From: Clitoria ternatea
Lineage: Eukaryota > Streptophyta > Magnoliopsida > Fabales > Fabaceae
NCBI GenBank assembly: GCA_037962975.1
Contig: CM075673.1
Coordinates: 121,911,001-121,975,000 of the forward strand
Direction: 5' to 3'
Length of the DNA: 64,000 nt
Each line of letters starts with the position of its first letter. Positions within the stretch are counted from its first letter, which is position 1. Positions 1 to 12,024 of the stretch are shown here, one piece after another. The position numbers and the translations under genes were made by a program. A model generated the notes under the pieces. That model made no database searches. It was not told the DNA's origin and worked only from the letters and a program-made list of their open reading frames with translations.

Positions 1-2749
1 TATGGTAATTGTAAAAATAGAATATGGGCTAAGTGGGTTTTATGTGTGTATATATATATATATAAGTCAGGTAGGTAGGTGAGAAACATGATAATTTGTA
101 GTTGATGGTGCATAAGTGATATTAGAAAAATAATAAAACTATGTGAGTAGATGTGAAATTATAAATTATCAAGAATGATTTCAATAAGAAATTAATGTAG
201 ATGGAGTTATGATAAAATGGTAATGATTAAACATGAATAAAATGGTGTGAAGTTGGAAGATAATTTATAATACTAATTGCCTATGAAGGATTGCCAATTA
301 TGAGGAAATGATAGAAACACATAAAAGTATACTGATCCAATATGATTTAATGATGTGATGATAACACTCAAATAATTAAATATGATTAGAATTGTGTAAA
401 TGCTAATGGTGATGAGCCAGTGATTTCAATGATATAATGTGATGGCAATGTGACATGTACATATATGATATGATGTGGTGTGGTGATTAGGTTGAGTGAA
501 ATTGAATATTTATAATCCATGTGAATGAGGATGTGATGTGTACGAAAATGCATTGATGTGATTATGACTGCTAATATACAGTGTATCATGGTGCTGTTTA
601 TATTAAAAATGATGATGGAGATTCATGATTATTATTGAGTATTGTTGGCATGATATTATGCTTGGGGCCTGGTTTGTGTAGCCGCCCTAGTGGAGATATA
701 TTTAGGGCCTGTTCTATGTGGCCGCCCTGGATGATTAAAAGGTGAGGCTTTTATGCCACTTAAGTAAGAAATGATTAATTGTGTGATTTATGTGGTGAAG
801 GACGACCGACAGTATACGCTACCCTCGCTTTTGGCTTCCATGGTCAAGTCAAAACCAGTTGAGCTAGCCAGAGGTCAAGTAGGACCTAGGGGTTGAAGAG
901 GAGCCAAATAGGGCTCGGTGAACCAAGCAGGGTTCATGGGGTGTCAAGTAGGACCCCCAAGCTGAAGGTCGATCCTTTTAGTATCGGAATACTAGGGTGT
1001 CATACTATCTATTTAAGAGCCAGTTATGTTTTACATGCCTTGATTTGTAATGATGTTTATAAAAATGCTTATGGATATGGTGAATTGTATTATTGAAGTT
1101 TAAGTTACGAATGATTTCACACCTGATAGGATGTGTGTGTATATACGTATATATATATGTGCTATTCAAATGAATTGAATGATTGGTAATGGCGTGTGTT
1201 AATAATTCTAATGTGATTTATTAATATGGTTGAAGAATGATGTGCATATGATGAGATTATGATATTTAATTTGATGATGATTGCGAGGTTGTTTAGAAGT
1301 TGTGTTGAGATTGATGTTTATGAATTGTAACTAGTTTTAGAAGAAAGAGATGTGAGGTGACTGGAATGGTTGGTGAAAGCATGATATAAGATAAAAATAA
1401 TAAGGATTAATACTTATAATTAGGAAGGTAGCTAGATTGCACTTTTCCTAATGTTGTTTATTTTTATATTGATTCTTAATTCCAGTCACTCACCCCCTTT
1501 TTATTATGGTTTTAGTGGCAGGTGGTAGGTTGTTGATAGATACCGTATAGGCAAGCACTAAATGAGGCCAGGGCAATGTAGGAGTTAAAATATTATGCCA
1601 AATAAGTAAATGTATACTTATTTGATGATTGAAAATGTAGATTCATGTTAAACTATTGATGTTTAAGTATGTTAGTTATATTTACGTGGTTGTGAAGTAC
1701 CAGTTTATGCTTATGTATGGCATGTGGCACTGAGCCATTCGTTTGATTGGTTTACATGATTAATAGGCAGGTTCTGTTTTAAGTGTGAGTGTGAAGCACT
1801 TTGTGTGTCTACAATATGCATTTGATTGGTCTATTGATATGAGATGAATGTGTGATGAGGATTTGCATGACTCATGATGATAAAATGATATCTATGTTGT
1901 GGGTTGGGAAATTAGGCACGCTAGTTAAGCTATGATCTTAGCTGATAAGATGGATAGGTATGACACAGAGTGAATTGGTTCAACAAATTATACATGAACA
2001 GGTTTTATATTGTGGGTGTGAATGGTGTGACTTTGTGAATGTAGATAAGTGAGTGATGTGATGATGAATTAACACAGGTTATGCATAATAGTGATAATAG
2101 GAAAAATGTGAGATTTAGGAACTAGAGAGGTGATTTTGAGATTGGATGGGTCGGCGGACCCTTGGAAGGAGCCGGTAAGTTCCCTACATCATTTATGATT
2201 CGTGCATATAAGCCTACCATGGTTTGAAGCTTAATTAGTAGGTTTGGTGCATGCATTTGCATTATTTTGTCTTAAATCCATTCTTCCGCATAAGTAGAGC
2301 ATATGATGGAATTTTGGTGAACGGACGGCGCTGACAGTTCTGGAATGGGGAAAACATGTGGCTTGCGAAGTTTCATGCCAATCAGACCTAAAACGGACCA
2401 TTTAGGTAGGTCAGAAGTTGACCGAATGGCCTAAAAATCTGTGGTAACAGCATTGCTGCTACTGTCATGCCCATGCGTAGCGTAGGGTTGGCGCTCAGCG
2501 CCAGGTGCGAAGGTTAAGGCTTACGCATAGTGTAGCGCCAGGCCCCTTTTTCCAACCTTTTTTTTGTTGCCCTAGCTGAATTTTGGATAGTAGGAATGGA
2601 TTGTAGATGCTGTGTTGAGGTTATGTGAGTTTCATAGATTGATTAAAAATTGATAATTAGTAATTTTGTGAAAAATTTTATCGTAATTTTAATTAGCAAA
2701 TTTTAAAATAAATGGAAATTAGGGAAGGATCTCACAATAAGTGGCATTG
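1..2749 (+). mobile_element. Tekay/Del-like LTR, partial (left end outside window)
   Basis: Non-coding LTR-type DNA. Its right boundary is sharp: to the right of 2749 the sequence is Ogre gag in minus-strand reading frame, and to the left that similarity stops at a CA end. The last 120 bases resemble the 3' end of the other Tekay-like LTRs here (a GTGAAAAATTTTATC-type stretch followed by AT-rich DNA). A CACTCACCCCC block at about 1487 matches, in plus sense, a block that the minus-oriented LTRs carry in reverse, so this LTR is probably plus-oriented. Whether it is a solo LTR or one end of a full element cannot be seen. No gene was found in this stretch; the short open frames are chance. Confidence 0.55.
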
Positions 2750-2979
2750 TGAATTTCTAATGCTTGAAAGGAAGTTTCAAGGGCCTCCTCTACAACCTCG
2801 ATGTAGGGGGTAGATAAGGGTTTGCTGACCAAGAGATCTTCCTCACCCGAAACGATGATCAACTTGTTGTCTATGATGAATTTCAACTTTTAGTGCAAAG
2901 TCGAGGGAACTACGCCAACAAAATAGATCCACGACCGACACAATTGACAATTGTAGGCTGGCGTGATGTCCATGACTTG
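2750..2979 (-). pseudogene. Ogre/Tat gag-protease remnant, distal part
   Basis: The minus-strand translation matches the segment just after the protease active site of the intact Ogre copy in this window (around 48850-49090), including the VMDI, GVVPSTLH and LIIVSGE stretches and a SKPLSTPYIE stretch. It continues the gag-protease segment at 6984-8967; the two pieces were separated by the solo LTR at 2980-6983. An in-frame stop replaces the residue after STLH, so this is a dead copy. It is cut at 2749 by another LTR before the G-patch region would be reached. Confidence 0.85.
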
Positions 2980-5900
2980 TGTGGCGCCCCTCAGTCTTAT
3001 ATAAGTAAATATAATAGATATGACATAATAATTATAAGGATAAATTTTTCACGTTTTAAAGTTCATCACCTTGCCTAGGAGACACCACAAATAAAAGAAA
3101 GTCATTTAACATCGCGCCCTAGATTTTTGATTAGTCACACTTCTCATATATGAAGATATGAGAAGCGATATGAGAAAAGTTCATTTTTAGTCTTAGGAAT
3201 CGTGAGAAATGTCATAAATATCACCTATTAGTCCCAAATTAAAAATCATAAAAAGTTGGGTTCAACCCCTCCCCCCCCCCCCCCCCCGAATTTGAGTTTT
3301 ACACCGCAGTGGGTTCAGTGTTTTATGCTTCATGAGAGGTAGGAAACTCTAATTAAGGTAAGGCCAAATTATACACCTCCCTAACACATTTATCTACAAC
3401 TTTAATGAAGAAGTCAAAGGCTAATTATTCTCCGAAGATAGCCTAATTCACAAATATGTAGAACTAGCCCTTTCAAAAGTTTTTGCTTGAACAACCTTTA
3501 GTATTTTGGGTATAACTTAGGCTACGTACCTCCGATCGATGCAAATTAGGTATGAAAATGACGGTGACAAAGTTCTCTACAACTTTTATAAAGAATTCAA
3601 GAGCTAGTTCTGCCTAGAATAACCCCTAATTTAAAAACAATGCCCTAATCAATTAGTAGGAAGGGCCTAATCGACTACGCCAGACAGAATGTCCCAAATC
3701 GATTAGCCAATCGATTCTACCACAAACAGAGAGCAGCTAATCGATTAGGTATACCTAATCGATTAAGCTGATCAAAAATTAATTTTGGGGCCAACAGAAT
3801 GCTCGTAATCGATTAGGGGCCATCCTAACCATATCCAATCATCACTAAACTTTGTGGAGAGTTAAAACACGCCAATTAAGACTTGCTAGGCTCAATCACA
3901 CTCGAGGATTCATAACCATGAAGCCTAACCATGGGATTATGCATAAAATGCATTTTATGAGCAATAACATAACCAAAACCATTCAAACCACATCAATTAT
4001 GTTTCAAACCAATGCCAACAAGTTTCAAATGTGTAATAGGGTTTGTACACCCTAGTCCCATGTCATAGAACCTCTTGGATCAAAACATGACTCATCCACT
4101 TCCTCAATATACATATAAATCCACAATTTCCTTCAACCACACATCACATATATACTCTCTAATCTCCATAACAATCATAATTTCACCAATCATGAAAGAA
4201 AATATCATTCATTACATATAGTATGGTTCAAATTCACCAAGTCTAAGGTCATATACAAAAATTAGCCTTCAATACACTTAGGGTCTAATTTTAACACATG
4301 ACCTTCAAGGAACCAATAACTATCATTATCCAATCACTATATACAAAACATATGTGTGCCATGTTCACAAAAGGATTGTCGGCCAAGGCACAAGGGCTTC
4401 CATTTCCATATTTACCTTCTTCACAAAAAGCTTCACCTCCAAAAAGTATAGGTTTCCAAGAAAGCCTACATCAACCTTTAAAAATGGCAACCAGGAGGTG
4501 AGTAATATATACCAAATGCATCAATATCATAGATTATGATAATACATATATACATGTGCACAACATATGTTCCTTATTAGAATTACATGGTTCAATCACA
4601 CATCATATCTTTTCTCATATAACTTTATTATCAATCACTTCAACATAACACATGTTTCCATTAATATATTTATGTTATATAAATCAAATCATTGGCAGTC
4701 TTATCAAGTATAACCACACAATTAAGGTTAGTACCATAATTTCTTTCTCTTAACTTATCATTCATCCGTCACCACCACAGGTTACCAAGCTTGGCATATC
4801 TCCGGCTATATGTAAATGCTCTTATGGCTAATGCATATGCACAAAGGAATCATTTTCAAATCGCGGATTCGACTGTGGGAAATAACATCGTATAGTATGT
4901 GGGTCAAGCATAGGTGTGCTACTATGCCTCTACTACAGTAGTATATGTGTACACTTATATCTTAATTCTTGCATGCATAACACCATATTTTACTAGTACC
5001 AAACCGCTATCACCCATATGTAGCACCAGTCACCCCGTGACTTGCGGATCAACATGGCCTAATTTGTCAAAAGTGCTACGGGCCCCTCCCGAACACACAT
5101 GAAGATAGTCCTGCCCCTATAGGGACACCGAGGTCACTTGCTCATCATAGAGTTGCCCACCCACTGGGCCCACCACATAGAGTGCCTCGTCACCAAACTA
5201 TGGACAGCTTCGTGATTCCATGAATCACTAGGAAATCTTTCCCGTGCACAGGGCTGCCCTCCCACTGGGCCCGCCTATTGGAACCCCTAACATTCTGCAT
5301 AGACAGCGTATGATATGCCATGGATGTAAATGCCAATCAATTCATTTCTCACACTATGCATCCTAAAATTCCACCCCACAACCAACAACTCATCATCATC
5401 ACTTGGTGGATTTTAATATCCTCGTCATTCTTAACCATTACCAATTATCATTGGATTTCATTCACATCAATAGTTAGTGGTAAACATTATCCTTTAAATT
5501 ACATGTCATGGGATGTCCAATATAGTTGTAATTAATTCAATCAGGGTCTTAATGCCATTCATAAACAAGTCACATTACCACGAATAAAACTCAACATCAT
5601 AATCATCATCCCAACAACATTCGCCACATAACATAAATCATTCTAAATGCATTCCAAATCACATAAACATCAAGATATTCACCCAAGCCAAATTATGGAA
5701 AAACATCAATGTATACACATCAATAATGGATGAAATCATGCATTTAGGAATGTTACCCCCTTCTACCTCAAAAGAAGTAGTACTTGTTGCGGTCCGAAGG
5801 TCCCGCTTCGTTAATAGGGTCGTTTCCTACATCACACATTGTATCATACAATTGTTTTCTATCTAAACCACTAAGATTTAAATGTTAAAGCTAAACTACT

Positions 5901-6983
5901 TGGTATTTATGCTATTACAAGGCTTGTTAAGTATTTATTACACTAAACCATCATAACCACCATGGGTTTGACATTACAATGCATTTATCATGCATTTAGG
6001 GCAACACCCATTCATGGGCTTCATCTTTAAAGCTCACAATGATAATCATCATCAATCCTCATCATCATTAACAACACCCATACATCAAATATCATGGGTT
6101 TAAACTTAAAATCATTTCCATAGCATCATTACTTATTTCTCCCAATTTCTAGAGTTAGGGTTTCATTAAATCTCAATGCCCATCATTAACACACATGATC
6201 CTCCTCCTTATTACATGTTATTTTCATGTACCTATGTACATCCTCATAAAACATGCATTAAATGTACCCCACCATATGGTTTTGCATCAAAATGACTTCC
6301 AATCCATAACTCATACACATTTAACACTCTCCTAACACCCAACACCATAACCTAGGGCTTATAACACCAAAAGAATGAAGGAACTTACCTCAATCTCCAA
6401 GAAAACCTAAGCCCTAACACAACCATGAAAATGAGGGACAATGGAGAGAGTTTCCAAGCTCCAAAAACCTTCCAAAGTGAAGAAGAAATGGCAAAATTGA
6501 TTGGGTATGGAATGAGGCTTACAAATTTGATGAGTTTTATAGGAGAAGAAGAGAAATGAAGGGGTTTGTGTGAGGGAGAAAGAGAGTGACAAAAATTGCC
6601 AAGGAAGAGGAGAGGTGAATGTGAAATGAGAGAAGAGAAAGGGATTTTTAGAGTTTTAGTTTGACCCTTCATTAAAACTTTCTTCGTTTTATAATAAACA
6701 GGATCTCCGTTCGTGCTCAATACTTATCTAAAAATTATTCTGAAGGTATATTCGAATTCACATTAATATTCTTAACAGCTTTGACCAACAGTACCCCAAT
6801 TGGAGATACTTAGTCCGATACCCATATTTTAATCGGGTATTACTTTCAGCTCTTTAAGCCATAATAAATTATGAATAATCATAATAATCATCTCTAAATT
6901 TTTGGACATTCATTGGCTCCTATGTAATTATTCTCTATTTATTTCACTCAATTAAGTATTTATATAAATTTTGAGATGTTACA
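2980..6983 (-). mobile_element. Solo LTR of a Tekay/Del-like Ty3-gypsy element
   Basis: A 4004-bp sequence bounded by TGTGGCGCCCC at the left and GATGTTACA at the right, with 5-bp flanks ACTTG (2975-2979) and ACTTA (6984-6988), a target duplication with one transition. Both flanks are adjoining pieces of the same Ogre reading frame, so the insertion site is certain. There is no internal region or second LTR, hence a solo LTR left by LTR-LTR recombination. It is a diverged relative of the LTR at 12025-15179: they share the CATGACCTTCAA block (4299 and 12390), the GGTGAGTAA block and the CCTACATCAC block. Functional orientation is inferred as minus from these matches. It contains a 17-C homopolymer at 3271-3287. 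Open frames of up to 111 codons inside it have no recognisable product. Confidence 0.85.
3660..3815. repeat. Cluster of AATCGATT palindromes in the solo LTR
   Basis: Five perfect AATCGATT octamers begin at 3697, 3709, 3739, 3757 and 3807, with one-base variants nearby (AATCGACT near 3669). Most are followed by AG, giving CTAATCGATTAGG-like units. The same octamer is clustered in the unrelated copia LTRs and in the copia spacer at 29460-29720. Confidence 0.85.
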
Positions 6984-8967
6984 ACTTAGAAAAGAACTTT
7001 AAACGTACAGGGTTCTACTTGGATAGGGAGCTCAATTTCACCCATAACCTCTCTTTGAGTTCCATCAAATACTCGTACTACCATGGTGCTTGGCTTCATA
7101 TGAGTCCCATCAAATGGCAACTTGGCCAATGTGGATTTGGGCATAACGTTGAGGGATGGTCCATTATCAATGAGCACCTTTACCAAGATGTAATCTCAGC
7201 ACTTGACCAAGATGTGATGGGCCTTGTTGTGCCCTATTCCCTTCACCGGTATCTCGTCATCAGTGAATGTAAGGTAGTTATTAGTGGCAATGTACCCCAC
7301 TATACCTTGGAACTTATTGAAAGGGATGTCATAGGTGACATGAGCTTTATTCAACACTTTCATCAATGTTTTTCGATGGGGTTCTGAGTTCAACAAAAGC
7401 AATAAAAGAGAGATCTTTGCAGGAATGTGGTTTAACTGGTCTACCACCTGGTATTCGCTTTGGCGAATGAACTTCAGAAATTCACAGGCCCCTTCATCAG
7501 TCACGACCTTCTTAGTTTCTCCTTTATCATCCTTTTTACGCAGCTTGGCTTTCCCACTACTACTGCCCGTGGTTACCGGGATTGGCTTTTTCCTTAACTC
7601 CGGTGGGGCATAAACTCGACCACTCTAGGTCACTCCTCCTACCCTTCACATGTTTGTTATGGTAGACAAAGATGGGTCTCTTATTTCTGAGCTTTCAGCT
7701 ATCACATCCACATCATGTTTCCATGGAACAGCGTGAGAATCTTTGAAAGTGAAGGGAGCGGGCGTTTAGATAGTTACTGACTGGTGCATAGAATTCGTAG
7801 TTATTGAAGGGTTCTTGGTGTAATAAATCACCAGTGGCTTAGGAGCCCGCGTTTCTAATTGCCCTTGGACCATATTTACACCACTGTTGTGACATCTACA
7901 AATCTACAAAATACAACTATCCATTAGTCTTTAAAGGACTTCACAAAAACTCTGGTGCCTCACAGTTTGCTCATCATTGTTCTCATGGTCCCAAGGTTCT
8001 CCCACTAAACCTCTCCTGAACAACTGGACACGAATCAACTTCAACGGTGTCTTAATGTCAGAGACATTTTTCATACATTCCTCTTCCACAACATTAAACC
8101 CTGAACTTCTATGGTTGGGTAAGGGATTTATGGCCATGTTTGGATTACCTTCTTGAAAATTTAGCCATTTGGCTTTGATCAAATCTTGCACTTTATACTT
8201 CAAGGCCATACAACTCTTAGTGGAATGCTCCGATGCTCCAACGTGGTAATTGCATCAGGCGTTGGGATCATGCCTCTTAGGGTAAGGGGGTTCCATTGGC
8301 TTCAGAGGGAAAGGTACCACAAGGGAATTACGAATGAGATGGGGCAAAAGTTTGGTGTAAGTCATAGGTATGGAGTCAAACTGGGCAGGGGCACGGTCGT
8401 TGTTAGGTTTCCTCGGGTTTTGGTTAGAGGTGGAAGGCTGGATCCACAGTTGTGAAGGACATTATGACATTGGTTGGGGATTTGGTGCTTTGGTGATAGG
8501 TGGGCGGAAGTGGGATTGTGGTGGAGCAGGACAAGGGGTTTGGTTATGGGCGACAGCCGCCACGTATGGGTATGGTGCATAAGGAAAGGGGTTGACAAGT
8601 TGAAAAACGGCAAGGGTAAATGGTCTCAGTTAGGCCCTCCTTTGGTCATAAAAGATGGAGTTGGTTTCCCCATCTCTCCTTCTTCCATCTCTTGGTGCGG
8701 GCCTTTTTGCTGTAGGTGCCCCAGACAGGCTTCGGGCAATCTTCCCTATCCTCAATCCGCTTTTTATCTTTTCTCTAATAATTACAATGTCGGAGAAGTT
8801 GGATGAGACACTACAAATCATCATACCGTAGAAAGGTGACTAGAGTGTGTCAATAAACATTGCTACGACCTTCCTTTTTAAGAGTTGGGGGTCAATCTGC
8901 GCAGCCGTCTCACGCCAACGCTGAGCATATTCCTTAAACGTCTCGATGTCTTTCTTCACCATGTTTT
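6984..8967 (-). pseudogene. Ogre/Tat gag-protease remnant, proximal part
   Basis: On the minus strand this reads, in broken frames, as the Ogre gag-protease polyprotein. The order is a gag segment with FKEYAQRWRE (about 8900), the FSDIVII and GLRIGK region (about 8780), a KVQDLIKAKWL segment after the zinc knuckle (about 8180), the DACEFLKF-type segment (7500-7200), and the protease with IDNGPSLNVMPKSTL (about 7160). Each piece aligns to the intact copy at 45941-49531. Stops and frameshifts separate the pieces. Upstream gag is missing because similarity stops at 8967, where a CACTA-like end begins. It is an older insertion than everything nested in it, and is only moderately similar to the young Ogre at 39392. 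Confidence 0.85.
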
Positions 8968-9120
8968 CACTATAAAAAATTAGGTGAATTATAGAGGTTT
9001 TTTAGAGGAGGTTTTGCAAATCTCCATTAATAAATTTATATTGAGGCTTTTTTTTCAACCTTCTCAAATTAAATTTATAATGGAGGTTTTTAATTTATTT
9101 ACCAGAGTTCATTTATTTAC
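8968..9120 (+). mobile_element. CACTA-like transposon terminus (putative)
   Basis: The Ogre gag similarity stops exactly where CACTATAAAAAATTAGG begins. The next 130 bases carry several GAGGTTTT/GGAGGTTT motifs in both orientations, as in the subterminal repeats of CACTA (En/Spm) transposons. The partner terminus was not found in the window; later insertions at 11455 and 12025 may have displaced it. No transposase was seen. It could instead be a MITE-like or other inverted-repeat element. Confidence 0.4.
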
Positions 9121-10695
9121 TCCAATAAATAAAAATTTCAAAAGAGTAATTTATGTTATTTAATATAGGTTATTAAAAACCTTATTTGCAAATATTTTCG
9201 ATTAGAAATTTCCCCCTTTTATCCAATTTCATTGTAACCTCTTTCCCTAATTTTATCCCCCTTTTCCTTCTCAACGCCTCCTTCTCTTCCCTTCCCTAAC
9301 CCACATTGTCTCACTCCTTTCCCTCTTGAAAACTTGTCTTCTTTTCTGAAAGCTCTGAAATCATGGTGACATATTCTTCCCTAATTCCCTAAACATGACG
9401 GCTTCGCCTCTCTTCATTGTGTCTCAGTCGTGCATTGGTGGAGAAGCCTCTTCCATTGCTACATTCTCACTCTGTCTCGATCTCTGTCTCTACCGCACGT
9501 CGGTGGTGAACCCTTATTCGCGTGGTCTATTGTATTTCTCCATCGTTAACTTCCGAAAAGGTTTGTTCTTATCAATTTCTATGCTTCTAAGGTTGAATTT
9601 TTGTATCAAATTTGCCTGATGGCAGCGATTTCCAAACAAGGGCTAGAAGATTTGCTGAGTGGAAGGTAATATGGTGTGGCTCATGACAGAGGCTTAACTT
9701 CTGTTGCCAGAACTTGAACGACATAATCATGAGAAAGGAGAGGTTCTGAGAAAGATAATGAGATGCTTGAGGTTTGTGTTTAGCCAAAGGAGGTTGTTGG
9801 CTCAGTGCATTAGAGTTATGGTGGTGATGTATTTCTTGAATGATCTAAAAAGTTAATTTTTCTCCTCTTTATGCACCTTTTCTGCTTTATTTCCTCCATG
9901 AATTAAATTTTGTAAGTGGTCTATTTGATTATGTATATCTTAAGAAGAGTTTTCTATGACTATTTAAAAGGTGTTATTTATTTATGTTTTATAATTTTGT
10001 GCTTTGTGAGCATAATGACTTGGATGATTAATTGTTGATATAGGTGACTAATAAGATACTTGGTGTTATTTAATTGTTGATACTAGTGAACATTAAAGAG
10101 CATGTTCTTGTATCTGAACGTTTAGTTCTCATGGATTAGTGATGTTAGTTTTGATATAGTGGTGACTGATAAGATAAAGGAAATGATAAAATAAAAATAA
10201 ATTTATTCATAAATTTGGATACTTGGTTGATTTTATGTTTATTTACGCTGCATTTATTTTCAAATGTATTGATTTAGTGTTACTTCCATGGAGGTAAGGA
10301 TGTTTGGAACTTTGAATTTCAATGATCAGCTTTCCCTGTGGGAAAAGACTTTTACACATGAATGATTTTATATCTCTTACACTTTCTTATGCTAGAGCCC
10401 TTCAACTTTGATTCATAGAAAATGTACATACCTACCCCACCTTTACTTAAATTCACTTTTTGTTCCTTATTAAGAATGAGACACTGACTACTTGCCAATT
10501 TACAACCCTAAAAAATGCTTAAACTGTGTAGGGAAGGCACATTTATGGTTTTCTAAATATTGAAAATAGTGCATCATTAGCATATTTAATTTAATTGTTT
10601 TATAACATAGAATTTTAAATGTTTTAGTGTTGAAAGCATATTATGGCAAGTTCATCTCATGTTATTCATAAATTTAATTGATTTATTGGCAATAG
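9121..10695 (+). other. Non-coding DNA upstream of the helicase fragment
   Basis: AT-rich sequence between the CACTA-like terminus and the first recognisable helicase exon. A pyrimidine-rich stretch at 9230-9360 followed by short open frames (for example 9395-9619) looks superficially like a 5' leader and first exon, but I recognise no protein. The helicase exons that should precede the one at 10696 (Q motif and Walker A) are not visible. It may be intron sequence or DNA captured with the helicase piece. Confidence 0.4.
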
Positions 10696-11454
10696 CGTTG
10701 GTTCTTGTACCAACGCATGAGCTGTGTTTACAAGTCTATGAAATTCTTTGGAAGTTATTGCACTGGTTTCATTGGATTGTTCCCGTGTACATTTTGGGAG
10801 TTGAAAATAGGTCAAAGAAGGCCGGACTCTGCAAAGGTAGAAATCATGTGTATTCATCATCCATATTCCTCCTGATTTCTTCCTTGTAGTTTGTTCTTTC
10901 TTAGTTAAGCAAAAATGTCATCATGAAATTGAGGGATATGAAATAATTGAAGAAAAGAGATATTTATAGTATCTTTTTGGATGTTAAAAACAAAAGTATC
11001 TATCACAAAAAAGCTATGCCATGATGACCAATATATTTTGAGTTGTGCTTTTGTTATTCTGAAGCTCAGAGTAGGACTTCATCAAATTTATAACCTTTGT
11101 TGTTCTTATTTTAGGTATATCAATTCTTATAGTAACGCTTGGACGACTTTTAGATCACTTAAAGAACACATCATCTTTCATGTACACAAAATTACGCTGG
11201 ATAATTTTTGATGAAGCTGATCGGTATGGTTTAATATGTTGTTTGTGATAGAAATTAGTATTGTTCAGCATAGTAAATCTAGATACTCATTTATTAATGT
11301 ATTGTTTCCTTTGCTATATATTATCTCATGAGTGAACTAGCCCGACATCTGCTTTTTCTAGGATTTTGGAATTAGGATTCAGAAAAGATATTCAGGAAAT
11401 ACAAAATCTTTTAGGTTCAACAAAAATGGTGCATGATGACCAGGAGAATGCAAG
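10696..11454 (+). pseudogene. DEAD-box RNA helicase gene fragment, three exons
   Basis: Three exons of a plant DEAD-box ATP-dependent RNA helicase (most like the RH17/DDX31 group, from memory) lie at about 10696-10836, 11115-11223 and from 11362. The introns have GT-AG ends, and codon phase is kept across both junctions. The first exon holds motif Ia as PTHELCLQ (canonical PTRELCLQ). The second holds motif Ib as TLGRLLDHL (canonical TPGR) and motif II with DEAD at its end. The third continues with RILELGF-type sequence and is cut at 11454 by an LTR. Q motif, Walker A and the whole second RecA domain are absent. With two changed motif residues and no 5' or 3' parts it is a pseudogene or captured fragment, not a working helicase. 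Confidence 0.85.
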
Positions 11455-12024
11455 TGTAGCATCCCAAATTTTATATAAATGATTAAATGAGGGGAATAAA
11501 TATTTAATAATTACACATGGGTTAATAAATGTCCTAAAAATGTTGAAATAATTAAATTGGGATTTATTATGAGTATTCATAATTTATTGACACTTAATAA
11601 GCTGGAATTATACCCGATTAAAATATGGGTGTCGAACCAAGTATCTCCGATTGAGGTACCGTTGGTCAGGGTTGTTAAGAATATTATTGCGGATCCGAAT
11701 ATATATTCTGAATAATTTTTGGATAAAGTATTGAGCCTAAACAAAGATCCTGTTTGTTATGAAATAGTAAAGTTTTAATGAGTGGATAAAATTAAACACA
11801 GAAACTCTCTTTTCTCCTTTCATTTCATGTTGGCTTCTACTTTCCCAAAGGCATTTTGCTCACTTCTTCTCTTTTCCTTATTAGTGGTAGTTTATGGTCA
11901 TTGGCCTGTGAACCCTTTGATAGGTGTGGCTTTAAATGCATAATAATAAGTATAAAAACCAAACCCATGGTGGTTGTGGTGAGATTAATGAAATGGAAAA
12001 TGGTTTGATAATGATAATGTTATA
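11455..12024 (+). mobile_element. Tekay/Del-like LTR, 5' portion (plus orientation)
   Basis: Begins with TGTAGCATCCCAAATTTTA inside the third helicase exon. Read in plus sense it is clearly homologous to the minus-sense start of the LTR at 12025-15179: shared blocks are TATGGGTGTCG(G/A)ACCAAGTATCTC, GGTCAGGG(C/T)TGTTAAG, TAATTTTTGGATAA and GATCCTGTTTGT. It is therefore a related LTR in the opposite orientation. It is interrupted at 12025 by the next Tekay element, and its remainder should lie beyond the right edge of the window. Confidence 0.8.

Noticed and set aside
6385..6720. Minus-strand 111-codon frame in the solo LTR
   Set aside because: Ser/Pro/Leu-rich translation of a purine-rich LTR leader-like segment; not shared with the related LTR.
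9395..9619. Possible first exon of a host gene
   Set aside because: 74 codons with no recognised motif, no clear link to the helicase exons and no conserved splice pattern.
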